This document shows positions 1-10,631 of a stretch of 64,000 nucleotides of DNA, piece after piece (within the stretch, counting starts at the first letter, position 1; each line of letters begins with the position of its first letter). The stretch comes from Ctenosaura bakeri (Eukaryota; Chordata; Lepidosauria; Squamata; Iguanidae). Under the pieces are notes generated by a model that was given only the letters and a program-made list of their open reading frames with translations, was not told the origin of the DNA and searched no databases. The position numbers and the translations under genes were made by a program. The stretch covers positions 1,116,001 through 1,180,000 of the forward strand of contig CAOLHI010000020.1 of the NCBI GenBank assembly GCA_948474755.1. The letters are read 5' to 3'.

Positions 1-635
1 GCCCCAATCTACTAACAGGAATGTTCTCAGCACTGAACTCCACTGGGGATGCTCTTACTAGGGAATAAAAACTCTGGATCCAAATTTACAGTAGTGACTC
101 TAGCAAAACTGCTTGGTTCTGTGGTGTTTCAAGATGCACTTTACAAAGTGTTTCATTTATTTTGTTACAGGAAATGTAAGAAGTGTTGTAATTCCAGGAC
201 ATTCATCCAGGGCTGTGTTCCGTTTTTAGAGATTTAGAGAAGGTTTACTCAACGTTTAGTATTTTTCTGCACCATTTCCGCCTAGTTTCAAGCTATCTCC
301 CTTCCTTCAAGGCAAGAGTTAGCAACACTCTGGCCTCTGAATGCTAAAGATTTCAAAGCACTACAAACACATTGCAGATTTGTTTACATTAGCTCAAACA
401 CTAATTTTTCGAGAAGCTCAATGGGATCATAACTGCCTGTAAATGAGCAACTCATTAAGTTGCTCAAATGAGTGATGAAATTAAGCACAACTGAGTATTT
501 GGAAAACAATACTGACACCTGCTGCTATAGAGGACAGTCAGCCCATATAAAATTAAGGATCACATATGTTTATTTGCAGCAGGAGATGTTACATAACACT
601 GCCAAATGGTGCATAAAAAGCTTCAGAAGGCTATA
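1..635. other. Intergenic sequence, nothing recognised
   Basis: AT-rich non-coding DNA. The short open frames here have no recognisable motif, and no repeat family was identified by eye. Confidence 0.4.
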
Positions 636-1020
636 CAATCAGCCCTCCACATTTGCGGGTTTCACTTTTCCGGATTTGATTATTCATGGATTATCTGCTG
701 TCACCTCTGCTGCCTCCCTATGCCATTTTTAATAGGGACTGCAAGCCTCGTGAGACTGAGAAACTGCAAAAGAGGCTTGTAAGTCCCTATTAAAAATAGC
801 ATGGGGCAACAGTGGAGGTGGCAGTAAGCCCCACCAGCCACCCACCAGCCTTGTGAAGGAACCCTGATGCCTCAAAGGAATCCATGGTAGGTTGAATATG
901 GTGATCATACTTTTTTGTATGTTAAACATGGTTTGGGAGGGCTTAGAGTTATTCACATTTTTTTTCACTTTCATGGGGATCCTCTGGCCCATTACCCTAG
1001 CGAATGTGGAGGGATGACTG
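636..1020. mobile_element. Tigger/pogo-like MITE with TA target duplication
   Basis: The element begins with caatcagccctccacattt and ends with the inverted form (ggagggatgactg). It is flanked by TA on both sides (634-635 and 1021-1022), as expected for Tc1/mariner-pogo elements. The interior has a second inverted pair around a run reading aatagggactgcaagcc and its complement. There is no transposase frame, so it is non-autonomous. Related copies lie at 17034-17522 and 21713-22239. Confidence 0.7.
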
Positions 1021-1820
1021 TAATCTCTTCTCCCAGAAACCAGTTAGCAATTCAAGAACTCATTACACTGCTATAAAATCTGGATACACTATCCAATTTC
1101 AGAATTGCTCCACACAAATTCTAAACTTCAATACACTAATGTAGGTCAGAATCCCTGGATCACCTGGTAGATCTGAAGGAACGTTAACAATGATGATGGC
1201 AGACACCTTGTTAGTGATTTATGCATGCATACCTCTCTTCTCTGGACAGGGTGGGTGCTATTCACTTGACCTTGCATTCTGTCCAAAAACCTCAAACTGC
1301 CTGGCAGCTATCAAACCCTGGGAGGGGTCCCTGCTGAGGAAAGGAAGGGTGGACCATGAAAATATGCTGCTCTGGGCTCCTGGAGGAAGTGAAAGGAGAA
1401 TGTTCTCAATCTGTGAGCACATCCTTATTTCTCTCCGCTGCCCTGATAAATACAGTTGCTACTACATGTTCTGAATCACTTCTCAGCCTACCTCTACAGA
1501 TAAGCAGCAGCAGCAGAGGCCACTCCTGGAGCTTGACAGCTGCTGGGTGGTGGGAGGATGCACAACTATGTGTGTGCAGCCATGCGTGGATGTAGGATCT
1601 CAATCAATGAATGCATATAGTATAAAAACCATTTCACATTTCTCACTTGAGAGAATACAAATTTATTAAAGGTTATTAGAGGGTAATCAACTTCTCAAAC
1701 AACCTTGTGAGCACACCTCTTGACATTCCCCATCCTCTGACAGTTCCCATCCACACTTCCAAGTCCCAGAACAATCTTTGCTTTTAAACTTTGTTTTACA
1801 GTAAGATTTTAAATGGTTTT
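1021..1820. other. Intergenic sequence, nothing recognised
   Basis: No conserved coding exon or clear repeat was seen. The overlapping open frames at 1190-1600 are composed of low-information sequence and do not resemble a known protein. Confidence 0.35.
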
Positions 1821-1824
1821 AATT

Positions 1825-1952
1825 CTGTTGTTATTTAATACTGTTTAAACCTTAATGTTGTCTACTTTTATTGTATTTTATGCCTTTTTGTAAGCTGTCT
1901 TGCGTCCCAGTTTGGGAAAAAAGCAAGATATAAATAAAGTGGTGGATGGATG
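1825..1952 (+). mobile_element. LINE (L2/CR1-like) 3' tail
   Basis: The segment ends with the motif 'gtaagctgtcttgcgtccca ... gatataaataaag', the usual 3' tail of squamate L2/CR1-like LINEs. It is a 5'-truncated fragment without coding content. The same tail motif recurs at 3171-3226 on + and at about 17640 on the minus strand. Confidence 0.55.
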
Positions 1953-1958
1953 AAACTT

Positions 1959-2151
1959 TGTTGTTGTGCGCCCTTCAAGCCATTTCCGACTTATGGTGGC
2001 CCTAAGGAAAATCAATCATGGGGTTTTCTGGAGCTAAGAGCATGTGATGTGCCCAAGGTCACCTAGTGGGTCTCCATGGCTGAGTGGGGAACTGAACCCT
2101 GGTCTCCAGGGCCGTAGTCTAACACTCAAGCTATTACACAATGCTGACTCT
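1959..2151 (-). mobile_element. tRNA-derived SINE (lizard type), minus strand
   Basis: Read on the minus strand, it has the tRNA-like head (gtgtggtgtagtggtttgag type), then 'ccatggaaacccactgggt', the 'cttgggcaagtcac' middle and the 'cgacttgaaggc ... caacaa' tail. Copies of the same family are at 3393-3615, 12295-12478, 15688-15912 and 63776-63960. This copy is degenerate. Confidence 0.75.
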
Positions 2152-2159
2152 CAGATGAA

Positions 2160-2395
2160 ATATAGGAGCTCCATATGGCTTAGGTCCAACCTTTCCAACA
2201 GACCAGCTGGTAGAGACATGAGACAGAGCCTTGTCAGTGGTGGCCCCTAGGCTCTGGAATCCTGTGGAAGTTACAAGGGCTCCCTCTTTGCTGTCCTTCT
2301 GTCCTTTTTAAAAATTCTGAAAATCCTTTAGAACAGAAGTTTTAAAGACAGTGCTCTACTGTTTTAATTCTATAGTTTTAAACTGCTTTTTTAAA
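2160..2395 (+). mobile_element. L2 LINE 3'-end fragment
   Basis: Translation around 2170-2330 resembles the C-terminus of L2-type ORF2, with a region like 'RAFSVVAPRLWNP', the same block seen on the minus strand at 17800-18070. It is truncated at both ends and runs into the next SINE. Confidence 0.5.
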
Positions 2396-2625
2396 ATTAT
2401 TATTTATTTGTATCCCGCCTCTCCATATGGATCGAGGCGGTGAACAACTTACAAATAGCATGTATTTCGAAACATTTCTATACATGCCCCCAACAAGCTG
2501 GGTACTCATTTTACTGGCCTGTGGAAGGATGGAAGGCTGAGTCAACCTTGGAGCCCGGCAGGGTCAAACTCACAACCTTGTGACTTGCAGTACTGGCATT
2601 TAACCACTGAGCCACCAGGGCTCCC
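2393..2625 (-). mobile_element. Sauria-type SINE, minus strand
   Basis: On the minus strand it starts with ggagccctggtggctcagtg, then has the 'aaggttgactcagcc' and 'gtacccagcttgttggggg' blocks typical of Sauria SINEs, and ends near 'aggcgggatacaaata'. A better-preserved sister copy lies at 5591-5840 on +. Confidence 0.8.
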
Positions 2626-2780
2626 TTATTATTTTTAAGTGCACACTGAATTATTTCAATATTGTTAATAGTTTAATTTTCTAATATATAAAAGTCAAAG
2701 TTTGTCTGTTTCTCTGTGTTACATGAAGATCTCATATGACTGGCTGTGTCAGGCAAAGACCTCATATGATTGGCTGCCTA

Positions 2781-2880
2781 CGAAGATCCTATGGAATCCT
2801 GGGGTTTGCAGTTTAGGGAGAATTTTAGAATTCTTTAGAATTCTCAGCCACAGAGAGCTCTTGGGCCTCAGTCAATTGTG
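2781..2880. mobile_element. Fragment of the palindromic foldback MITE
   Basis: It contains 'tatggaatcctggggtttgc' followed by 'ttagaattctcagccacaga', the inner part of the foldback family found at 6299, 10632, 12643, 20372 and 62040. Only about half of the unit remains. Confidence 0.6.
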
Positions 2881-3170
2881 CCTGTCTTGAATAGACCAGT
2901 TGCTATAGAGAAGAGGCCTAGCAGCAAGGAGGAAGGCAGTGTATTCCCTCAGGAACCCAACCCGTGTATGTTAATAACACTGAATACAGATTGGATTGGG
3001 GGATATGGGGAAAAGTTACAGGTACTGGACAAGACAGTTTGGGAAATTAGAGACATAGGATCTCACATCTTTCTAACAAGTACCACCTATGAGAAAATAA
3101 ATTCCTAGGCAATGCTGAGTATATACACTAGTATTTTATATGTGCAACTATATTACTATATTACATTCAT
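2881..3170. other. Intergenic sequence, nothing recognised
   Basis: No gene or repeat recognised. Confidence 0.3.
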
Positions 3171-3226
3171 TTTCATTTGTAAACTGCTTTGAGCCCAGTT
3201 TTGGGAGAAAACTGGGATATAATAAT
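3171..3226 (+). mobile_element. LINE 3' tail fragment
   Basis: It carries the motif 'aaactgctttgagcccag' followed by 'ttgggagaaaactgggata', matching the 3' tail of L2/CR1-like LINEs. It is too short to classify further. Confidence 0.45.
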
Positions 3227-3392
3227 GAGAATAATGAGAACAAAGATTGTAGTCAAAACATTCTGTCACTATAACAGAGTAATTCTTCAATATGTGTATG
3301 TATATGTGCGTGTGTGTACGCACACACGAAAACTGATAGCAAAGTATCAATAATGAATATAACTCACAACATATTTGAACAGTATGTAGACG

Positions 3393-3615
3393 ACCAATGT
3401 GGTGTAGTGATTTGAGCACTGCACTACAACTTTGCAGACTAAGGTTCAGATTCCAAACCCACTGGGTAACCTTGGGCAAGTCACACTCTCTTGGCCTTAG
3501 AGGAAGGCAAAGGCAAAACTCCCTCTGAACAAATCTTGCAAGAAAATCCTTTGATAGGTTCACTTTAGGGTCACCATAAATCAGAAAGGACTTGAAGGCC
3601 CACAACAACAAAAAT
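3393..3615 (+). mobile_element. tRNA-derived SINE (lizard type), plus strand
   Basis: It contains the tRNA-like head (aatgtggtgtagtgatttga), the 'gggtaaccttgggcaagtca' middle, 'gaggaaggcaaaggcaaaac', and the tail 'gacttgaaggcccacaacaa'. It is nearly full length and moderately diverged. Confidence 0.8.
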
Positions 3616-4500
3616 GAGAAGAGTGCAACTGTATGAACCACACAGTCAGACAACTAAATTCTAACAAAAAATAGGGCCCACATATAAGAGCCATTTTTTT
3701 TGCCAGCTCTGCTAAGCCAATCCAAAGACTCTTCTTGGCTAGTATTCAGTTCCCACAGTGGCTAACTAGATACCTCAAGGAAATCCACAAGCAGATATGA
3801 AGCAACGTCCTTCTTACCAATAGTTCCCAGTAACTGGTATTCAAAAACATACTGTCTCTGATAACCTTCTCCTCCACACATTAACCTGGTCTCATAAGAG
3901 CCATGCAAGATGGTGACCATCAAATTTTGTGGTAGTGACTTCCACAGTTTCAAATGCAAAGAAGAATTTTTTTCTGCATGTGAATGAGAAATTTAGCCAG
4001 TGTCACTTTGTCCATCTCCTAATGCTGGAAAGGCTGCACTTGTTAAATTTATGTATATACTAATAGCAAACTCATTTTCCAAGGGTGGATCTTCATATAC
4101 TCAAAAGATCACTTTTCATGCATAAGAATGAAGTGTCAGCAAGTTAGGGGGAAGTCCAAATTCACAAAACTACAAAAATGCTTTAGAGAAGAAACAAAGC
4201 AAGAAAAGCAATGATGAAACAGCCCAGCAAGAACTTAGTCACCATGACTATGCTGGCTTTTGAGTGAAAAGATATAAAGGAGTATCTTACAAGTGGGCAT
4301 GGCTGCTCAACAGCACTTTGTACTCCAACATTTTATTGTCGTCTGTGTGACAAAAGATACAAGATCCTTGCCTCAAGACATCATACTCAAGTGTGTGATC
4401 ATTAGGATCATCTCTGCCTCTCCCCATCAGTGTAAGCCTATGCATGTTTGCTCAAAACAACACTGAACTCTCTTGCTGAAAAAAGCTTTATTGGCTATTG
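3616..4500. other. Intergenic sequence, nothing recognised
   Basis: No confident gene. The minus-strand open frame 3762-3959 was inspected and has no recognisable family. A short 'cctatgcatgtttgctcaaa' stretch near 4437 resembles an old interspersed repeat seen again at about 30405. Confidence 0.35.
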
Positions 4501-4504
4501 GTTC

Positions 4505-4600
4505 CATTCTGGGCACAATTCAAAGTGTTGACTGTGATTTATAAAGCCCTAAACAGCTTAGGTCCAGACTACTTGAAAGTGTGTCTCTCCTGCTCAGGTC
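4505..4600 (+). mobile_element. L2 LINE fragment
   Basis: Translation gives 'YKALNSLGPDYLK', the same peptide block as the L2 C-terminal region on the minus strand at 18030-18070. It abuts an L1 fragment and gives the 4498-5295 open frame a chimaeric N-terminus. Confidence 0.6.
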
Positions 4601-5326
4601 TTAAGATTCTTGTGGGAGATAAAATATTAGCAAAAGAACAAGAAGAGGATTTTCTTAGAAAAATGTGGGAGGAAGAGATAGTACAAAATATAGATATACA
4701 AGAATGGAGAAAAATTTGGAAACAACGTCATTTAAAAAAATTATCAATAAGAATAAAAGAGAATTATTATAAATTAGTGTGGAAATGGTACTTGACTCCA
4801 GTGAAATTAAATCAAATAGATGAGAAATATTCAAGATTATGTTGGAGAGGATGTCAAGAAATTGGTACATATATGCATATGTGGTGGAATTGCAATAAGA
4901 TAATGGAGTTTTGGCAAAAGGTTTTTAAAGAGATAAAAGAGATTATAGGAGCAGATATACCAGTATGTCCAAATATTGCATTGTTGTCTATATATGATAA
5001 GGTTGAGTGTACTCAAGTAAAGAAAGAATTAATAACAAATTTGTTAACTGCAGCGAGATTAATAATAGCAAAAAAATGGAAAGCAAATGAAAAATTTCAA
5101 ATAGAGGAATGGTATAACGAAGTGTGGAAAATTGCAATTAATGATAAACTAACATGTAGAATTAGGTTTATGAAAGGTTTGGTTAAAGGGAATGATTTTG
5201 AAGAAATTTGGAAAATATTTTTGGATAAAGTTCTGAAAAGAGATAGTAATACTACCCTGTCAAAAGAAGAATGGCAATTTTGCAAAGTGGATTAAATAAA
5301 AAGTTGGCTCTGGGGGGTGTTTTAGC
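4600..5326 (+). mobile_element. 5'-truncated L1 LINE: ORF2 C-terminal region
   Basis: The open frame through 5295 encodes the C-terminal part of an L1 ORF2 protein. Visible hallmarks are 'YYKLVWKWYLTPVKLNQI', then 'CWRGC' and 'GTYMHMWWNC', the cysteine-rich region before the ORF2 end. Endonuclease and reverse-transcriptase domains are absent, so this copy is dead on arrival. The reading frame is uninterrupted to a natural stop, suggesting fairly recent insertion. No convincing target duplication was found. A related L1 3' end lies inverted at 55467-56074. Confidence 0.85.
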
Positions 5327-5545
5327 TGAAGATTCAGTTGGATGCATTTGCTTGAGGAAGCGCCTTTTAATTTAAGTCCTTTAGCTAACAAACCCCATTT
5401 AAAGCCTAAACTGGGCAGACACCAGGCTTGAACTAAAAATTATTCCCATTTATTTATTTATTTATTTATTTTTGGAAGAGGGGGTTAATATTAAAACTTA
5501 CTTTTCCATTAGTTTCATCTATTGTAGTCTTTATCAGTGTAAAAC
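5327..5545. repeat. 219-bp sequence repeated identically at 16086-16304
   Basis: By direct reading, all 219 bases match the copy at 16086-16304 in the same orientation, including the number of ATTT units inside. It directly follows the L1 ORF2 end, so one explanation is a shared L1 3' region, the second copy being more strongly 5'-truncated. There is no poly(A) at the common right edge (gtgtaaaac) and no target duplication, so this is not proven. Confidence 0.8.
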
Positions 5546-5590
5546 CTTATGCACTTGCTTCTGATCATTTGAAACAAGAACACTGTCAAA

Positions 5591-5840
5591 GGAGCCCTGG
5601 TGGCGCAGTGGTTAAATGCCAGTACTGCAAGCCACAAGGTTGTGAGTTCGATTCTACCCGGCTCCAAGGTTGACTCAGCCTTCCGTCCTTTCGCAGGTCG
5701 GTAAAATGAGTACCCAGCTTGTTGGGGGCATGTATAGAAAAATGTATCGAAATACATGCTATTTGTAAGTTGTTCGCCACCTCGATCCATATGGAGAGGC
5801 GGGATACAAATAAAAAAATAAAAAATAAAGAAACATGTAT
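5591..5840 (+). mobile_element. Sauria-type SINE, plus strand
   Basis: Full-length tRNA-derived SINE. The A-box-like segment 'tggcgcagtgg' and B-box-like 'gttcgattc' mark the tRNA-derived head. 'aaggttgactcagcc' and 'gtacccagcttgttggggg' are the Sauria body, and the tail is 'aaataaaaaaataaa'. An (AT)n microsatellite follows at about 5836-5860. Confidence 0.85.
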
Positions 5841-6100
5841 ATATGTATATATATATATATGAAAAAATAATCCCATCCAAACTATCCATACCGAAAAAGT
5901 AGTTCTACCCAATAAATATCCTACACCTTGTGCAGTAACATACTCTGAAACACTTTAAGAACATAAATAATTCCTCTGAACATAATAGTGCTGATGGAAC
6001 AATCATATTCTTTAAAATTATTCAAAAGTCTTCTCCATTCTGACACAGGTATCTGCCCCAGTTTTTAACCCCGGATACTTGAAGGAGGTACGTCGTTGAT
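5841..6100. other. Intergenic sequence with AT microsatellite
   Basis: A short (TA)n tract near 5836-5860, otherwise nothing recognised. Confidence 0.4.
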
Positions 6101-6119
6101 ACTGGAAAGCAAGAGAGGA

Positions 6120-6285
6120 GCATTCCAACCCGAAGCAGCCTCGCTGATTTTAAGCCACCTGCAAACACACAGACCCCGCTCGCCCAGGCCGGCTTGTTTG
6201 GAGGTTCGCAAGCCCCGACTCCCAAGAACGCGCGCAGTTGTAGGCGCAGCGTGCAGCCGCTTCGAGCCCCTCATTTCCCCACTAG
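6120..6285. promoter_or_regulatory. CpG-rich block, left part of a possible promoter region
   Basis: CpG dinucleotides are dense (for example 'aacgcgcgcag', 'ccgcttcgagcc') in a genome segment that is otherwise CpG-poor. It lies just left of the perfect palindrome at 6299-6470. It may be half of a CpG island together with 6930-7110, split by MITE insertion. No protein-coding exon is supported. Confidence 0.4.
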
Positions 6286-6298
6286 GCTGTTATAGACT

Positions 6299-6470
6299 AT
6301 TTCCGCACTAGGCTGTTATAGCGCGATGATTCCACTTTCAACCTCCTCTGGAATCCTGGGGTTTGCAGTTTCGGGAGGGGCCGGCCGGCCCCTCCCGAAA
6401 CTGCAAACCCCAGGATTCCAGAGGAGGTTGAAAGTGGAATCATCGCGCTATAACAGCCTAGTGCGGAAAT
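6299..6470. repeat. 172-bp perfect palindrome (foldback MITE)
   Basis: The two 86-bp arms are exact reverse complements with no spacer. The centre is ggggccggccggcccc (6377-6392). The outer sequence 'atttccgcactaggctgtta' is the terminus of a foldback MITE family present five more times in the window. Other family members are imperfect, so the perfect arms here imply recent formation or arm-to-arm conversion. Confidence 0.9.
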
Positions 6471-6606
6471 GGCAACGGTGCTGTTATTTCACTTTCAGCA
6501 TCCTATGGACTCTTCAAAGGCCCCTCCCTAACCTGCAAACCCCAGGATTCCATAGATGTTGGAAGTGGAACAACAGCACTTTAACAGCCTAGTGCGGAAA
6601 TGGCCT
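6471..6606. mobile_element. Second, imperfect foldback MITE arm pair adjoining the palindrome
   Basis: It contains 'ttatttcactttcagcatcc' and, after a short middle, 'aaaccccaggattccataga ... cagcctagtgcggaaatggcc'. This is a diverged unit of the same family lying in tandem with the palindrome, giving a 300-bp composite. Confidence 0.65.
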
Positions 6607-6929
6607 TGGTTAGAAAACCACTGCGGCTCTATCCCTGGCAAAACATCACAGATGGCGTGGTTTTATTTATTCCTACCAAGAAATCCCAGCGGATTCGATC
6701 TGGCGTACTCAAACGTTTAGACAAACCGTTACAATCCGATCCACGCTTTAATTGGAACTTAAAACCCAGGTAACACCGTGTGAATTGATTTGGGACAGGG
6801 ATGCATGCAGGACCTTGCAGCTGCAACTCTATTTAAAATAAGAGAGGTCTACGTCCTTGAGTAAACACTGTTAGAGAGAGGCCGCTTTAAAAATAAAAAG
6901 CAAAGCCCAGAAAGCAAGCCCCGCAGGCT
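6607..6929. other. Intergenic sequence, nothing recognised
   Basis: Moderate CpG content but no recognised gene or repeat. It separates the foldback composite from the CpG-rich block at 6930. Confidence 0.3.
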
Positions 6930-7110
6930 TCCTTTACCTGTCTCGCCATAAACAGGATTGGACCGGACCGCTCGCGCCAGCCTTCCCTTCCCTGCAGAGG
7001 CCGGCACTTCCGCCAAGGCATGAAATCCCGCCCATACGGCCTCTTGCTGGGCGGGCGGCACGGGAGGAAACAATCGGCGTCCGAATAGGAAAACTGCTGG
7101 TGCTGTTCTC
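6930..7110 (-). promoter_or_regulatory. CpG island with possible minus-strand first exon
   Basis: Roughly fifteen CpGs fall within about 125 bp (6960-7085), with GC-box-like 'gggcgggcgg' at about 7049. On the minus strand a consensus donor CAG|GTAAAG has its exon side ending at 6938, preceded by an ATG four codons upstream. Known synteny in mammals places RNASET2, transcribed divergently, on this side of CEP43, so this could be its 5' exon. That is inference from gene order only. No RNASET2 coding sequence was found to the left. Confidence 0.4.
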
Positions 7111-7349
7111 CTGCACACGATCAGACGGAAGTTTGGGAAATTATGTATTTTCTGGGAAAAGAAATACTAAAACCACTTGCGATCTCTCCCGCTCCTTTAT
7201 AAAGAAGGACGCGGTATCTTTTAAAAATACCATGAAATGTACAATTACCGTGATAGGCTTTGAAACCCTTTTTTTTTTTTATAAAGTTTGAGTGAAGTTA
7301 GGTTTGCTAGATCACTTTGGCTGGATAAGGGCTTGGGAAGAGAGATTTG

Positions 7350-7700
7350 TTATAGAATCATAGAAATGTAGAGTTGGAAGAGACCACAGGGGCCATCCAG
7401 TCCAACCCCCTGCCATGCAGGAACACCCTCAAAGCACTCCCGACAGATGGCCATCAAGCCTCTGCTTAAAAACCTCCAAGGAAGGAGACTCCGCTACACT
7501 CCGAGGCAGCAGATTCCACTGCCAGACAGCCCTGACTGTCAGGAAGTTCTTCCTGAGGTTCAGGTGGAATCTCCTTTCCTTCAGCTTGAATCCATTGCTC
7601 CTTGTCCTGGTCTCTGGAGCAGCAGAAAACAAGCCCTCTCCTTCCTCTACATGGCATCCCTTTATAGATGTAAACCAAATGCTAACTATTCTGTTCTGTT
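7350..7700 (-). mobile_element. CR1 LINE 3' end, minus strand
   Basis: The minus-strand translation contains 'AESPSLEVFKQRLDGHLSGV', the C-terminus of CR1 ORF2, preceded by 'LNLRKNFLTVRAV'. The + strand left edge 'agaatcatagaaatgtagag' is the CR1 3' terminal region with its ATTCTATGA-type repeats. It is 5'-truncated. Confidence 0.85.
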
Positions 7701-9664
7701 TTACAGCAACAGGGTGGCGGGGGGAAGCGAGGGGAAGGAACAGTCAGGTGCTGAGAATGTAGTTTTATGTTTCCTCTCACAGTTATTTCCTGCCAAGTGT
7801 CATAATGAGGGGAATGACGATTGAACAACTTCACAGATCAGCTAAAAAGCCATATAGGATTACTCAGAAGTGCTACCTAGTTCAGCGGAGCTTTCTTCCA
7901 AATAAAAGATTACATCCTTGTTTTCAACCCAAATAAGTATATTTGTTTATTAAATTGTCCTCATCCTTAAAGTGGTTTTGTTCCAAAATGGCTGTTTTAG
8001 GAGGGGACAGTGCTAATGATTTGCATGTGGATGTTTTATGGACAAGTAATAGCTATTTTCATAAGCACTCATTTCCTTATTGTGTTTTGAAAGCAGGGGA
8101 ACAACACTTTATATTATTCTTCTGAAATGTGGTAGTATGCCAGTATGCACCTTTCCCCCTCCTTTTATTATATCCATCCCTCCTGAGAGCAGGAATAAAT
8201 TGGTCCACTGGCACATTCCCGCCCTATTTTCTTTTTCACCGTTTGCTGTCACAATCACATTAAGGTTAATTGTGAACAGTTGCATAGAACATATTGAGTC
8301 AGAGACTCAGAAGGAAGCCCTGTATATTTCAGAATTCTGCTTACATAAAGGTCAACTAGTTGCCCAACAGAAACCTATAAGCAGAATATAAGTGCAAGAG
8401 CACCATCCAATTTGCTACATAACAACAAAAGAGACCCTAGATAGATAGATGCACACACACGTATATATATGTATGGTCTTTGGACTAAATAAAAACTTAC
8501 TTTCTCTTTCTCTCTCTATATATCATGTCTGACAGCAATGGATACTCTGCCATTACCAGAGTAAAACACTGTATAAGAATCTGTAATTAAAACATCATGA
8601 AGTTGGAAATACCTTGTCTAACTATGCCCAATACTGAATTTGTCCTTTTTACAGTGCCCACATAGGAGATCAACATTTTTTTATTGAACTATACACTACA
8701 AGCTATAGATCTTGTTCAGCTGGTAAATTGCTGCCAGCTCACATCCCATCAATCTACATATATAAAGCTGAGATTCTTTTCTCTATTTGCATTAATTTAC
8801 ATTTGTTTTATGTTCAACCGTATTTGTGGTTTTAATGTCCATGCCCCCAACCTGGAGAGATTTTTTTTTTAAATGCTTCACAGTCTTTTTTTCAATATTT
8901 GTTCTTCTCTCATACTAAATAAATTTAGCCACTGCTCATCCCTGACTTCAGACTGTTATGAATAAGTTTAAAAGCACTAGCTGAGAGACGTTGTCAAAAC
9001 CTGTGGGAGAAATTCAAGTCAACAGTGTCTATATATTTAGATGTATGCAACTGGAATGGCAGAAACAAGTTTCCTTTCCATAGCAGCTCTACCCAATGCT
9101 AAAGGCTCAGGAAACTCTGCAGAACAGGATTAGCTGTGATGTTGGGAGTTCAATATAAGAGGGAGACACCCACAACTGAATACTAGTCACTTTCTGTGAG
9201 CATTTTACCCATTGGGGGAATCTTCCCATTTCCTCTGTAACAATAAGCTACTGTATTCAACATTGTCTATCACCCTCTGTGTAGTTTAAGGTGGATGGGG
9301 CTGGAAAGGCTGCCATGGGGACTTCCATCAGCTCAGTTATGTACTTTGAACATGAATCTAACTCATAGTATAAGGAAGAAAGTGCCACTGTAAAATTTAT
9401 AGGATTAGATACAATTTATCAGGAGTGAAGGACAAAATTAAAACATAACCTGTGCGTACTGGTTGCTATACAGGGCTTAACTAAAAATGTGTATGAAGCA
9501 GCAGGTGTTGACGTTTTAACTCAAAATACTCATCCGCAGCTATGTAATCAAATTTCTTTAGTGGGCTGGCTTGAACACTGTTAACTTTTAAAAACAGAGA
9601 ATGGATTTTTAGTGCCCCCTACAGTAGCATTTTGGAAACACAGACTAACTATTAATCCTGTTCT
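7701..9664. other. Intergenic sequence, nothing recognised except microsatellites
   Basis: Non-coding, with a GATA/CA/TA microsatellite patch at about 8440-8522. No gene or named repeat was identified. Confidence 0.4.
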
Positions 9665-10084
9665 CTTTATACCAGTGGTTCTCAACCTGGGGGTCGGGAC
9701 CCCTTTGGGGGTCGGACGACCATTTCATAGGGGTCACCGCTCCTCAATCCTGCCCCCCTTTTAAAAGAAGGTGGCCTCACAGCCAATGGGAGCAGTGCTT
9801 CTGAGACCCCTGCGCTGGGAGGAGGGGAGAGGAGGCATGCTGGGCGTTTCCCCATCTTTCCCTGCCTGGTGGGAAAGCACTGGAGGAGCTTGAGGTGGAG
9901 CCAGATGTGCAGAGAGCGGGAGGAGAGAGCTGGAACCTGAATGTTAAGGCGGAGGTGAGGAGACCGAGAGGAGAGAGCTGGAGCCGGAGCGTTAAGGCGG
10001 AGGTGGGGAGAGGAGACCCCGCGCTGATAGGAGGGGCGAGGAGGCGTGCAGCCAGGCGCAGCCAGGCGCTACTTGGACGCGCCT

Positions 10085-10215
10085 GCACCACACAAACACA
10101 CACACACACACGGAGGGCTTCCCCTTCAGTGTTCCTTTCCCCTTCATGCCGGCTTGCAGAGTCAGAGTTGCTTGCCGGAGCGAGTGAGCAGCCGGGCGCT
10201 GCTTGGATGCTCGCA

Positions 10216-10250
<35 letters not shown>
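10085..10250. repeat. Two (CA)n microsatellites inside the hAT element
   Basis: CA repeats at about 10091-10111 and 10216-10250. Each follows a similar GC-rich unit containing 'cgcagccaggcgct' or 'gcagccgggcgct', so the microsatellite is part of a partly duplicated internal module. Confidence 0.85.
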
Positions 10251-10253
<3 letters not shown>

Positions 10254-10631
10254 GGCTTCCTATTCAGGGTTTATGGCGCTGCAGTGGGACGTCTGGGGAG
10301 GTAAGACCCCGTCCCCTCACCCTCTTCATTTCACCCTCATTCATGCTGGCGAACAGAGTTGCTTGCCGGGGCGAGTGAGCAGCTGGGCTCCACTTGAATT
10401 GTCGGTGTGGCTGTCGCCTTTGGTCCGGCAGCAAAAGGGAAAACTTTCTTGTGGCGGATCTGCCATCCGATGGGAGAACTCGGTTGGGAAAGGAGCAGGG
10501 GGCATCAGCCAAGGGCTTTGGTTTGTGTAGCAAGAGCCCCCGAGGCTCCTTGGTTGTTGTTTTTTTTTGTTTGTTTGTTTTTTTGGTTTTTTGACCCGAA
10601 AGTGCTGCTCTGATCCGTCCTGTGGACTTTG

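Noticed and set aside
4498..5295. 265-codon frame as a host gene
   Set aside because: It is a chimaera of an L2 fragment and the C-terminus of an L1 ORF2, with clear LINE motifs.
5591..5670. tRNA gene
   Set aside because: The A- and B-box-like motifs belong to the tRNA-derived head of a Sauria SINE, with no full cloverleaf and with the SINE body attached.
1..6900. RNASET2 coding exons on the minus strand
   Set aside because: Synteny suggests them, but no frame shows the RNase T2 active-site motifs or the conserved N-terminal region.
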